Shown one piece after another: positions 32,845 to 40,987 of a DNA stretch of 64,000 nt (its first letter is position 1; each line of letters opens with the position of its first letter). The stretch lies in the NCBI GenBank assembly GCA_965247035.1, contig CBDFGJ010000003.1:1240001-1304000 (forward strand). Reading direction: 5' to 3'. Source of the DNA: Azophilus sp965247035. GTDB lineage: Bacteria; Pseudomonadota; Gammaproteobacteria; Pseudomonadales; Azotimanducaceae. Position numbers and translations under genes: made by a program. Below the pieces are notes generated by a model, which searched no databases, was not told where the DNA came from, and worked only from the letters and a program-made list of their open reading frames with translations.

Positions 32845-32961
32845 ATGAAAGTCAGAGCATCGGTTAAGAAAATGTGCCGCAATTGCAAGATTGTCCGGCG
32901 CAAAAAGGTGGTGCGGGTCATCTGCGGCGCCGAGCCTCGCCACAAGCAGCGCCAAGGTTGA
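32845..32961 (+). CDS. rpmJ: 50S ribosomal protein L36 (zinc-binding form)
   Basis: 38 aa: starts MKVRASVKKMCRNCKIV and ends AEPRHKQRQG. Cys11, Cys14, Cys27 and His32 form the zinc ribbon. CAAGGAG lies upstream of ATG 32845. Same length as E. coli L36. Confidence 0.97.
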   Translation: MKVRASVKKMCRNCKIVRRKKVVRVICGAEPRHKQRQG

Positions 32962-32994
32962 ATAAGGGATATTGAAGACTATGGAAGGAAGCAC

Positions 32995-33351
32995 ATGGCC
33001 CGCATAGCTGGCGTCAACATCCCCGACAACAAGCATGTCGGCGTCTCCCTCACCTACATATTCGGCATTGGGCTGAGCACGGCGCATCGCCTGTGCGCCG
33101 CCGCCGGCGTCTCCCCGGTGGTGCAGGTGCAGGATCTGTCCGGAGCGGATCACGACGCGCTGCGGGCCGAAGTGGCCAAGCTGCAGGTCGAAGGCGACCT
33201 TCGGCGCGAAGTGAACATGAACATCAAGCGCTTGATGGACTTGGGCTGCTACCGAGGCATGCGCCATCGGCGCGGGCTGCCGGTGCGCGGGCAGCGCACA
33301 AGAACAAACGCCCGAACCCGCAAGGGTCCCCGGCGACTCATCCGCAAGTAG
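32995..33351 (+). CDS. rpsM: 30S ribosomal protein S13
   Basis: 118 aa. ARIAGVNIPDNKHVGVSLTY start, YRGMRHRRGLPVRGQRT and TNARTRKGPRR end motifs. First gene of the alpha section; forms inter-subunit bridges from the head. Confidence 0.98.
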   Translation: MARIAGVNIPDNKHVGVSLTYIFGIGLSTAHRLCAAAGVSPVVQVQDLSGADHDALRAEVAKLQVEGDLRREVNMNIKRLMDLGCYRGMRHRRGLPVRGQRTRTNARTRKGPRRLIRK

Positions 33352-33373
33352 CAAGGAGCAGCAGTAAGCAACT

Positions 33374-33748
33374 ATGGCCGAACGAAGCAAAGCCAAGCGG
33401 GTTGTGACCGATGGCGTGGCGCACGTCCACGCCTCCTTCAACAACACCATCATCACTATATCGGACCGGCAGGGCAATACGCTCTGCTGGACCACGGCCG
33501 GCGGCTCCGGCTTCCGCGGTTCGCGCAAGAGCACGTCCTTTGCGGCCCAAGTGGCGGCGGAGCGGGCTTGTGAAGTGGTCATGGACGTCGGCATGAAGAG
33601 TGTGGATGTGTTGGTCAAGGGGCCGGGGCCGGGGCGCGAATCCGCGGTGCGGGCGCTGAATGCGGCTGGCTTGCGGATCAACAGCATCGCCGATGTCACG
33701 CCCATTCCGCACAATGGCTGCCGTCCGCCCAAACGGCGGCGAGGTTAG
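33374..33748 (+). CDS. rpsK: 30S ribosomal protein S11
   Basis: 124 aa. GVAHVHASFNNTIITISDRQ, SSGFRGSRKSTSFAAQ-like block (GGSGFRGSRKSTSFAAQ), and the terminal PHNGCRPPKRRRG. Platform protein near the E site. Confidence 0.98.
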   Translation: MAERSKAKRVVTDGVAHVHASFNNTIITISDRQGNTLCWTTAGGSGFRGSRKSTSFAAQVAAERACEVVMDVGMKSVDVLVKGPGPGRESAVRALNAAGLRINSIADVTPIPHNGCRPPKRRRG

Positions 33749-33780
33749 GGAGGTTATAGCAGGATATGGAAACCTAAGAC

Positions 33781-34413
33781 ATGGCTCGCTACATAGGACC
33801 GAAGCTCAAGCTGTCGCGCCGGGAGGGAACGGATCTCTACCTTAAGAGCGGCGTTCGCCCCATCGACGACAAGTGCAAGATTGATCAGCCGCCAGGCGGG
33901 CACGGCCTGCGCCGTGGCCGACCATCGGACTACGCCGTGCAGTTGCGTGAAAAGCAGAAAGTGCGGCGGCTCTACGGCGTGCTGGAGAAGCAGTTCCGCA
34001 ACTATTACAAAACGGCGGACCGAAGGAAGGGTGCCACCGGCGAAAACCTGCTGCACCTGCTCGAGGGCCGGCTGGACAACGTGGTTTACCGCATGGGCTT
34101 TGGAGCCACCCGGGCCGAAGCGCGGCAATTGGTCTCCCACAAGTTGATTGCGGTGAATGGAAAGGCCGTGAACATCTCCTCCTACCAAGTCAGCGCGGGT
34201 GATGTGGTCGCGGTTCTGCCCAAAGCCTGCAAGCAGCTCAGGATTCAATCGGCGTTGCAAATGGCGGCTCAGCGTTCACCCGTTGAGTGGGTGGACACGG
34301 ACGTGGACATCGACCATGACAAGATCGAAGGCACCTTCCGGCGTTTTCCTGACCGCGGCGAACTGCCCACCGAAATCAATGAAAACCTCATTGTCGAGCT
34401 CTATTCGAAGTAA
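33781..34413 (+). CDS. rpsD: 30S ribosomal protein S4
   Basis: 210 aa. ARYIGPKLKLSRREG start, QLREKQKVRRLYGVLEKQF, and the S4 RNA-binding domain LEGRLDNVVYRMGF...ARQLVSHKLI. An N-terminal zinc-knuckle Cys set is absent. Primary 16S binder; in E. coli it represses the alpha operon. Confidence 0.98.
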   Translation: MARYIGPKLKLSRREGTDLYLKSGVRPIDDKCKIDQPPGGHGLRRGRPSDYAVQLREKQKVRRLYGVLEKQFRNYYKTADRRKGATGENLLHLLEGRLDNVVYRMGFGATRAEARQLVSHKLIAVNGKAVNISSYQVSAGDVVAVLPKACKQLRIQSALQMAAQRSPVEWVDTDVDIDHDKIEGTFRRFPDRGELPTEINENLIVELYSK

Positions 34414-34477
34414 ACCGGCAAGCATTGCTTGAGGTTTATTGAATGGCGCTTTCACCTTAGAGATTGGAGAAGCAACC

Positions 34478-35494
34478 ATGGCACAGGCATCGTCGCAGTC
34501 ATTTTTGGATTTGCCCCCGAAAAAGAAGGATATTCAGCAAGTCAGCCCCTATCGGGCCAAGATCAGCATTGAGCCCTATGAGAGGGGCTTTGGACACACC
34601 ATCGGCAACACCTATCGCCGCATCCTGCTTTCCTCCATTCCCGGCGCCGCCATCACGGAAGTGATGATCGACAATGTGAAGCACGAGTATGAGACCCTGA
34701 ACGGTGTGCGCGAGGATGTGATCGACATCCTGCTCAACCTCAAGGGCATCGCGCTGATGCTGCACAATGTGGACGACGTCAGCATCAGCCTGTCGTGCAC
34801 CGGTGAAGGTGAGGAAACCGTCGTGCGCGCCGGGGACTTCACGCTCAACCAGGATGTGGAGATCGTCAACAAGGATCATGTGATCTGCACCTTGAACAAC
34901 GATGGTGCCATCCGCATGGAGGCCAAGGTCACCCGGGGGCGGGGATACGTGCCGGTGGATAGACACCAACCGGAGGAGGATGAGCCCGAGTCCAGACCCA
35001 TCGGTGTGTTGCGTCTTGACGCCACCTACAGCCCCATACGGCGAGTGTCCTACAGCGTGGAGAACGCCCGGGTGGAGCAGCGCACGGACTTGGACAAGCT
35101 GATCTTGGATCTGGAGACCAACGGCACCATTGGCCCGGAGGAGTGCATGCGCGAGGCGGAGAGAATTCTGTTTGAACAAGCGGTGTTTGCCGGCAACAGC
35201 ATGCGCGAGCCCAGCCAAGGGGTGCGGGAGGAACCCATCGACCCATTGCTGCTGCAACCGGTGGATGATCTTGAACTCACTGTTCGCTCGGCCAATTGCC
35301 TGAAGGCGGAGAACATCCATTTCATCGGTGACCTCGTTCAGCGCACCGAAGTGGACCTGTTGAAGACGCCGAACTTGGGCAAGAAGTCCTTGACGGAGAT
35401 CAAGGACCTCCTGCAGCAGCGAAAGTTGTCTTTGGGCATGCAGTTGTCCAACTGGCCGGCGCAAGGCATGCGGGTGGAAGACAAGACCGCCTGA
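34478..35494 (+). CDS. rpoA: DNA-directed RNA polymerase subunit alpha
   Basis: 338 aa from ATG 34478 (GGAG upstream; an in-frame start at 34439 is poor). N-terminal dimerisation domain with GFGHTIGNTYRRILLSS and LRLDATYSPIRRVSY; C-terminal promoter-binding domain with SANCLKAENIHFIGDL and LLKTPNLGKKSLTEIKDLL. The length and CTD sequence are gammaproteobacterial in style. Confidence 0.98.
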   Translation: MAQASSQSFLDLPPKKKDIQQVSPYRAKISIEPYERGFGHTIGNTYRRILLSSIPGAAITEVMIDNVKHEYETLNGVREDVIDILLNLKGIALMLHNVDDVSISLSCTGEGEETVVRAGDFTLNQDVEIVNKDHVICTLNNDGAIRMEAKVTRGRGYVPVDRHQPEEDEPESRPIGVLRLDATYSPIRRVSYSVENARVEQRTDLDKLILDLETNGTIGPEECMREAERILFEQAVFAGNSMREPSQGVREEPIDPLLLQPVDDLELTVRSANCLKAENIHFIGDLVQRTEVDLLKTPNLGKKSLTEIKDLLQQRKLSLGMQLSNWPAQGMRVEDKTA

Positions 35495-35524
35495 GGGTCG
35501 GCGCGGAAATAGAGGAAATCAGCA

Positions 35525-35998
35525 ATGCGTCATCGAAAAAGCGGGCGTCACTTGAACCGGACCAGCGCGCATCGGCAAGCGATGTTCCGCAACATGGCCG
35601 TGTCGCTGATCAAACATGAACTGATCAAGACGACCCTAGTCAAGGCCAAGGAGTTGCGCCGGGTGGTGGAGCCGCTGATTACGCTCGGCAAGCGGGACAC
35701 CTTGGCCAACAGGCGCTTGGCGTTTGCCCGCACCCGCAGCGCCGAGGCGGTGGCCAAGCTATTTGTGAACCTTGGCCCACGCTACAGCGAGCGGCCCGGC
35801 GGCTACACCCGCATCCTGAAGTGCGGGTACCGGTCCGGCGACGCCGCTCCCAGAGCCTATATCGAACTCGTGGCGCGGCCGGTCAAGGAGGCGCAGGACG
35901 CCGACGCAAAAATCGGGCCGATGGAGACGGAAGATGCTCCTGAAGTTGCGCCAACGGCGGCGGAGGTTGAATCCGAGGGCGGAACCAGCAAGAGCTGA
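35525..35998 (+). CDS. rplQ: 50S ribosomal protein L17 with C-terminal extension
   Basis: 157 aa; the core ends near VARPV at about residue 120 and is followed by ~37 acidic, Ala/Glu-rich residues not present in the 127-residue E. coli protein. MRHRKSGRHLNRTSAHRQAM and GGYTRILKCGYRSGDAAPRAYIEL identify it. Last gene of the cluster; no strong intrinsic terminator follows. Confidence 0.97.
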   Translation: MRHRKSGRHLNRTSAHRQAMFRNMAVSLIKHELIKTTLVKAKELRRVVEPLITLGKRDTLANRRLAFARTRSAEAVAKLFVNLGPRYSERPGGYTRILKCGYRSGDAAPRAYIELVARPVKEAQDADAKIGPMETEDAPEVAPTAAEVESEGGTSKS

Positions 35999-36051
35999 AA
36001 CCCAAGCGGAGGCTGAGGTGCCGCCATTCGTTTTTGGCATTGGAGTGCAAC

Positions 36052-37053
36052 GTGATTGAGAACAGGCGCATAGGCGCATATTCGGTGAAGGCAGTCGGGC
36101 TCGGCTGCATGAACCTAAGCCACGCCTACGGCCCAGCCCTGCCGATTGACGAATCGACCAAGCTATTGCAGCAGGCGTTGGACCTCGGCTATGACTTCTT
36201 CGATACGGCTTCCTTGTACGGCGACGGCGGCAACGAGGAACTGATCGGCGAGGCGCTGAAGCATCGGCGCGATGAGTTCTTTCTGGCCAGCAAGTGCGTG
36301 CTCGGATTCGTCGACGGCAAGAGAGCGCTCGACGGCCGCCCGGAAATCATCAAGCAACATTGCGAGGACAGCCTGCGTCGGCTGCAAACCGATCATGTGG
36401 ATCTCTACTACATGCACCGGCTCGACCGCAGGGTGCCGGTGGAGGATTCGGTCGGAGCGCTCGCCGATCTGGTTGCGGATGGCAAGGTCGGCAACATCGG
36501 CATCTCTGAAGTTTCGGCCGAGACGTTGCACCGGGCTCATGCGACCCATCCCATTGCCGCCATTCAGTCCGAATACTCTCTTACGACGCGCAATCCCGAG
36601 ATCGCTGTGTTGGATGCCTGCCGTGAACTCGGCATCGCTTTCGTCGCATTCAGTCCGGTCGGCCGGGGCTTTTTCGGCGACCAGCCGCTCGACCCAGACG
36701 GTTTCCATGAATCCGATCTGCGAAGAACCCTGCCCCGTTTCTCCGACGACAACTTCGCACGGAACATGGTGCTGCGAGAAGCGGCTCGCGCAATCGCCGA
36801 CAAATTAGGCTGCGGCTTGCCGCAATTGGCGTTGGCTTGGGTGCTGGCCCGGAGCGAGCAGGTTCTGGTTATTCCAGGAACCCGAAGGCTCAATCATATG
36901 AAGCAGAATTTGGACGCGCTGAAGCTCGATTTGCCGGCCGATGTGGTCGGTGAACTAGGCCGACACTTCGCTCCTGAGCGAGTTGCCGGCAATCGTTACT
37001 CGGATTGGGCGCAGAGGACAGTAGATACGGAGCGCTTTGATTTCGAGACTTAG
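36052..37053 (+). CDS. Aldo/keto reductase
   Basis: 333 aa from GTG 36052, which has GGAG 8 bases upstream; TTG 36034 is less likely. TIM-barrel NADPH-dependent reductase. Seen: GLGCMNLSHAYG, FFDTASLYGDGGNEELIGEAL with catalytic Asp and Tyr, FLASKCV (catalytic Lys), YYMHRLDRRVPVEDSVGAL with the catalytic His, and the cofactor segment IPGTRRLNHMKQN. It belongs to the AKR11/AKR13-type bacterial reductases. Substrate unknown; it is alone after the ribosomal cluster. Confidence 0.95.
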   Translation: MIENRRIGAYSVKAVGLGCMNLSHAYGPALPIDESTKLLQQALDLGYDFFDTASLYGDGGNEELIGEALKHRRDEFFLASKCVLGFVDGKRALDGRPEIIKQHCEDSLRRLQTDHVDLYYMHRLDRRVPVEDSVGALADLVADGKVGNIGISEVSAETLHRAHATHPIAAIQSEYSLTTRNPEIAVLDACRELGIAFVAFSPVGRGFFGDQPLDPDGFHESDLRRTLPRFSDDNFARNMVLREAARAIADKLGCGLPQLALAWVLARSEQVLVIPGTRRLNHMKQNLDALKLDLPADVVGELGRHFAPERVAGNRYSDWAQRTVDTERFDFET

Positions 37054-37375
37054 TCAGTTCGGTCTTGCCCGCAGCGCAAGAGCGCACGCCGCCTCCTTGG
37101 CGTTCTTGTTGTTGAATGAGCGCGCCTTCTCCGCAACCCGCGCGTCGAACCCCGGCAACAGCCAGGGTTGGGAGTTCCTGATCATCGACGATCCGGCCAT
37201 CAAGTAACCGGTCGGTGACAAGGTGCTTGCCGGCATGGCGCCGTTCGACCAGCTTGGCGGGGTCGGGCAGCGGGATTTGGTCTGAGCCTCCCAACAGGGC
37301 TGCGCCATCCCGCTGTCGCGCAAACAACAGGGTATGTGCCTGGAAAGGCGATAGTTGGATCATGCATCGGTACCC
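37054..37375. other. Intergenic region before tRNA-Ser
   Basis: 322 bases. Minus-strand frames contain stretches with protein-like composition split between two frames (for example KLVERRHAGKHLVTDRLLDG, then EKARSFNNKNAKEAACALAL), which could be the 3' remnant of a broken gene. I do not recognise the family and make no gene call. Confidence 0.35.
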
Positions 37376-37464
37376 GGAGGGGTGGCTGAGCGGTCGAAAG
37401 CACTGGTCTTGAAAACCAGCGAGGTGACAAGCCTCCCAGGGTTCGAATCCCTGCCCCTCCACCA
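37376..37464 (+). tRNA. tRNA-Ser (anticodon UGA)
   Basis: 89 nt with encoded CCA. Acceptor GGAGGGG pairs with CCCCTCC; anticodon stem CTGGT/ACCAG with loop CTTGAAA (TGA); long class II variable arm GAGG-TGACAAG-CCTC; T arm CAGGG-TTCGAAT-CCCTG. The discriminator is A (37461), whereas bacterial tRNA-Ser usually has G73. Reads UCA and other UCN codons. Confidence 0.96.
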
Positions 37465-37746
37465 AAGCCGCGCTAAAGCGTTGGGTCTTTTGACCCAGCG
37501 GTTACTTATCCAACGCGGTCGGAAGGGCCAGTCAAACCCCGCTAGGGAGAGCTGGCGGTGACCGCGTGCTCGAATCATAGGTGCATGCTTTTTGCGGGCT
37601 GTGGATTATTTTCGTGCATTGTCATACCCCTACATTGCCGTGTTTTCTATTTGCGGCTTTTTTGCAGTAATCGGGGCTGCCGACTGAGCCGTGGCGCTAG
37701 GCGGCAAACAGTGACGCTTGTTCACAAGCGGCAAAACGGCGACACT
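37465..37746. other. Spacer with post-tRNA hairpin
   Basis: 282 bases between tRNA-Ser and tssE. CGTTGGGTC-TTTT-GACCCAGCG (37479-37500) forms a 9-bp hairpin 15 bases after the tRNA end without a strong T tract, so it may be a processing or weak termination signal. An upstream in-frame extension of tssE crosses this spacer but has no TssE similarity. Confidence 0.5.
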
Positions 37747-38214
37747 ATGCACTTCTACAGGGCGGGAGCTAGATCGGTGGCAAAGCGTTTGGTGGTTAGT
37801 GGCGAAAGCGTCAATCTGCACACGCCGCTGTTTGATCGTTTTGAGTCCGGGCGTCCCGCTGATCTCGGCAGCTTGGCGCGGGATATCGCCGACATCCTTG
37901 GGGCGCGCCGCGCCCACCGGGGGGCGTTGCCTGGCGTACTGAGTTGGGGGCTGCCCGATATGTCGGGGCTCACGCCCACGTCGGAGAAGGACCAAGAGAC
38001 CATCGCCGCCATGGTTGAGAGGGTGATTGAACGCTTCGAGCCGCGCTTGGAGAACGTGCGCGTCATCCCAGTGCGCGACGCCGTGGACTTCACTTTCACG
38101 CTTGAGGCGGATCTTGTGCAGTCAAAGGATGATTCCATCACGCTGCGCATACTGTCGCCACGTCGGGGGGGAGCCCTCGGCGCGGACATTGAGGTCATCG
38201 GCGGTCGAAGATGA
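37747..38214 (+). CDS. tssE: Type VI secretion baseplate subunit TssE (gp25-like)
   Basis: 155 aa from ATG 37747. Small baseplate wedge protein related to phage T4 gp25, which nucleates sheath assembly. Seen: LARDIADILGARRAHRG near residue 45, SWGLPDMSGLTP, and the hallmark IERFEPRLENVRV, followed by strands ending RILSPRR. Earlier in-frame codons are non-homologous. It is followed 73 bases later by tssF and tssG in the standard order, but tssB, tssC, hcp and clpV are not adjacent. Confidence 0.82.
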   Translation: MHFYRAGARSVAKRLVVSGESVNLHTPLFDRFESGRPADLGSLARDIADILGARRAHRGALPGVLSWGLPDMSGLTPTSEKDQETIAAMVERVIERFEPRLENVRVIPVRDAVDFTFTLEADLVQSKDDSITLRILSPRRGGALGADIEVIGGRR

Positions 38215-38287
38215 CGTGCGCAGGCAGTGGCATCAGGCTCATTCGCACACTTTGCTTGTGCGTCGGAACAATGGTTGAGGTGGCGCC

Positions 38288-39910
38288 GTGATCGACGACA
38301 AGCTGCTGCGGGCCTACATCGTGGAACTCGAAGCCCTGCGGGATCATGGCCGGGATTTCGCGATTGCCTTTCCGGACATCGCTTCGCGGCTCGACATCAG
38401 CGCGCAGCGATCGCGTGATCCCCATGTGGAGCGGGTGGTCGAAAGCGCTGCGATGCTGGCCGCTCGCCTGCGGCAAATGATCGAAGAGGATGCCGCCGGG
38501 CTGCCGTTGGCGGCGTTGTCGGTGCTTGCCCCTACGCTTGTCGAGCCGGTGCCTTCAATAACGATGGCACAGCTTTTAGGCGGCTCCGAAGTGCGCACAA
38601 TTCCCCGCGGCACACGTTTCGACTGCTCCGTGGCTAGCGGCACCCAAGTCTGCTTCAGCACGACGATGCCGATCACTGTCGCCCCGCTCGCCACGGTGAC
38701 GCGCCGCTTGGACCCTATGGCCGGCTACGCGGACGGCATCGCCGTGCGCCTGAACGGCCGCCCGCCGAATAATTTGCTGCTGTCGGTTGGCGATAGCCGA
38801 CAGTCGGGGGCGATGCTCATTGATGCCTTCGACGAGCATCTCGCCGCAATTGAGGTCCTGACCCCAGATGGCGAGCGGTCGAGCCGGCCGGCAGCGGGCC
38901 TGCGCATACACGGCTTCTCCAACGAGGACGCCGCCTTGCCGGTGCGCCCCGGCGCTCATCAAGCGTACCGCAACCTGACGGAGTTCCTCGTTTTCCCTGA
39001 CAAGTATCGACTCATTTCGGTTGGCAACCTGCCGCCGGAAGCGGGAACCGAAATCCGTTTTCTGTTCAATGCGCCGTTGCCGTTGGCAGGGGCCGTGCCG
39101 CCGAACTTCTTTTTTGTCAATAGGGTGCCCGTGGTGAATTTGTGGCGCACCGGTGGAACGCCGATCGATATCAACGGGCGGCAGCTTGAATACCCGGTTC
39201 GGGTGGACGCCCTGCGCTACCGAACGGTGGAGTGCCACTCAGTGGAGACCGTTGATCTGTATGCGTCCGACCAATCGCGCCCACAACGGCTCGATCCCGT
39301 GGTGGCCTTCGGCAACTTGCGCGGCACCATGGTGCGCTGGGGCGTCCGTCGCAAGGTGTCCAAGCGCGGTGGCGAGGTGCTGTTGTATTTCCAAGGTCTT
39401 GACTACCGCACCTTGGGGCGGCAGCGACTGCTCGCCACCACCAACGTCCTCGCCAGCAATCGCGACCTCGCGCAGCACGTTCGCGCTGGTACGCCGATGT
39501 TGCCGGTTGAGGGGATGGGCAGTTGGCGTGGCAGCCTAGTCAGAGCGCCAACGGCTTTCCAACCGGCGCTGGTCAGTTCCGCGGCCATGGCGGCGATGGT
39601 TGGATTCCTGCAAAGTGCCATAGTCAGCCTGCCGCCGGAAGGCCGGACGGCGGTGATTAAGGAGTTTCTTAAACGCTTTCCGGGTGGCGAGAATGCTGGC
39701 TGGATTGATGGTCTCGGGACGCCCACCCATCGGTCGGTGGCGGTGCTGCGCGGTGGGCAACCGCAGTCCGGGATCGCCATCTCTATCCCCTTCGACACCT
39801 ACCGCCACCCCACCACCAGTCGCGCCGTAGTCCGGCGTGTACTCGGCCAGATATTCGACAGCCAGCGCGGCCTCAACCGCGTAGAGGAGGTTTCGGTTGA
39901 TGTTGGCTGA
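38288..39910 (+). CDS. tssF: Type VI secretion baseplate subunit TssF
   Basis: 540 aa with GTG start; the usual length is ~580-620, so slightly short. The N-terminus (LLRAYIVELEALRDHGRDFAI, FPDIASRLD, DPHVERVVESAAML) matches TssF/ImpG closely, as do ALSVLAPTLVEPVPSIT and GTRFDC. TssF forms the (TssF)2-TssG wedge with TssE in the cytoplasmic baseplate. The 3' end overlaps tssG by 11 bases. Confidence 0.88.
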   Translation: MIDDKLLRAYIVELEALRDHGRDFAIAFPDIASRLDISAQRSRDPHVERVVESAAMLAARLRQMIEEDAAGLPLAALSVLAPTLVEPVPSITMAQLLGGSEVRTIPRGTRFDCSVASGTQVCFSTTMPITVAPLATVTRRLDPMAGYADGIAVRLNGRPPNNLLLSVGDSRQSGAMLIDAFDEHLAAIEVLTPDGERSSRPAAGLRIHGFSNEDAALPVRPGAHQAYRNLTEFLVFPDKYRLISVGNLPPEAGTEIRFLFNAPLPLAGAVPPNFFFVNRVPVVNLWRTGGTPIDINGRQLEYPVRVDALRYRTVECHSVETVDLYASDQSRPQRLDPVVAFGNLRGTMVRWGVRRKVSKRGGEVLLYFQGLDYRTLGRQRLLATTNVLASNRDLAQHVRAGTPMLPVEGMGSWRGSLVRAPTAFQPALVSSAAMAAMVGFLQSAIVSLPPEGRTAVIKEFLKRFPGGENAGWIDGLGTPTHRSVAVLRGGQPQSGIAISIPFDTYRHPTTSRAVVRRVLGQIFDSQRGLNRVEEVSVDVG

Positions 39911-40952
39911 TCAGGAACCCCGTGCGGCGACGTTCACCGATTTGCCGACAGACGTCAAAACGACGCCTGACGCGGTTGCCGCCGTGCAGCCTGAGGTTGA
40001 AGAAAACCGCTTGCAGCATCCGTTGGCCCAAGATCTGCTGTTCAACCCTCGGCGCTGGCGGATTTGGCCCGCGGTCGCCATCCTGCGCTGGCTGCTGCGC
40101 GACGCCCGCTTGACATTGCGCGGCCTGATCTACCGTTCGAGGCCATCCTTGGGCTTTGCCGGCTCGGAAGTTGACGACATCGCCCTGCAGCCCGAGAGCA
40201 TCGATCTGGTCCTGACGGCGCCTGGACTGGCGGCCGCCGGGTCGCCGTTGCCGACGGTCGACATCGCACGGATCGTCGCCGATTCGATTCCGCCCGGCCG
40301 AGGTGCCTTGGCGGCTTGGCTTGATGGCCCGGGCGACCGCTTCATGCAAGCTGTCGAAGCCGCCAAGGCACGCAACAATGCGGCCTTCGCGCTGGCCACC
40401 GGCGGGCGCATTGAGGCGCTGGCCACGGTAGCGGAGCTCGCCGGTCGGTCGGCGCCGCTGGCGGCGCGGCAGGGCGGCCTTCTGTCCACCACGTTCGATA
40501 CCGAACCAGAAGGGGCAATTGGACTGGGGGCGCTGTTTGTCGGCACAATTTCCGCGGTGGGCTTGGAGACGCTGGTGGTGGGGTTCACTGAACTTCCGGC
40601 CCGCGTTGAGGAGTTCACGGGCGGCCGGGCGGAGGTCGCATCTTCAGCGCGGCTGGGTTCTCCGGCCGGGCGGATGCTAGGTGCCGCCTGCGAATTACCG
40701 GCGGCGGGAGTTTCCGTGTTCGTGCAGGGCGGCAGCGTGCCGACGGCCCCGTCTTTGGCCCAAGGGGCTGGCCGCCGACGCTCCCTGCTGAGCCTTTGCA
40801 GGGCCTATGTCGGCACGCCTTGTCCAGAGGTGAGCATGTACCTCGAACTCAATGCGGACAACGCGCCCCCGGCGAAGCTGGGGGTGGCCGCGCTCGGCGG
40901 CTTGGCGATCTTGGGGCAGGCGGAGGCACCGGTATGCCTGCCCCTGCATTAG
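39900..40952 (+). CDS. tssG: Type VI secretion baseplate subunit TssG
   Basis: 350 aa from ATG 39900, with AGGAGG upstream inside tssF. Order after tssF, length and segments such as HPLAQDLLFNP, RSRPSLGFAGSEVDDI and GLGALFVGT fit the divergent TssG/ImpH family. The central part (residues ~110-230) diverges from what I recall of canonical members. The next gene 36 bases downstream is a broken surface protein, so the T6SS block ends here. Confidence 0.72.
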   Translation: MLADQEPRAATFTDLPTDVKTTPDAVAAVQPEVEENRLQHPLAQDLLFNPRRWRIWPAVAILRWLLRDARLTLRGLIYRSRPSLGFAGSEVDDIALQPESIDLVLTAPGLAAAGSPLPTVDIARIVADSIPPGRGALAAWLDGPGDRFMQAVEAAKARNNAAFALATGGRIEALATVAELAGRSAPLAARQGGLLSTTFDTEPEGAIGLGALFVGTISAVGLETLVVGFTELPARVEEFTGGRAEVASSARLGSPAGRMLGAACELPAAGVSVFVQGGSVPTAPSLAQGAGRRRSLLSLCRAYVGTPCPEVSMYLELNADNAPPAKLGVAALGGLAILGQAEAPVCLPLH

Positions 40953-40987
40953 ACCCAACGAACCCAACGAACCAACGGAGCAATGTC

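Noticed and set aside
36890..37465. Minus-strand ORF of 191 codons starting VEGQGFEPW...FRPLSHPSG
   Set aside because: Its start is the antisense of tRNA-Ser; this peptide is a well-known false annotation arising from tRNA-Ser genes.
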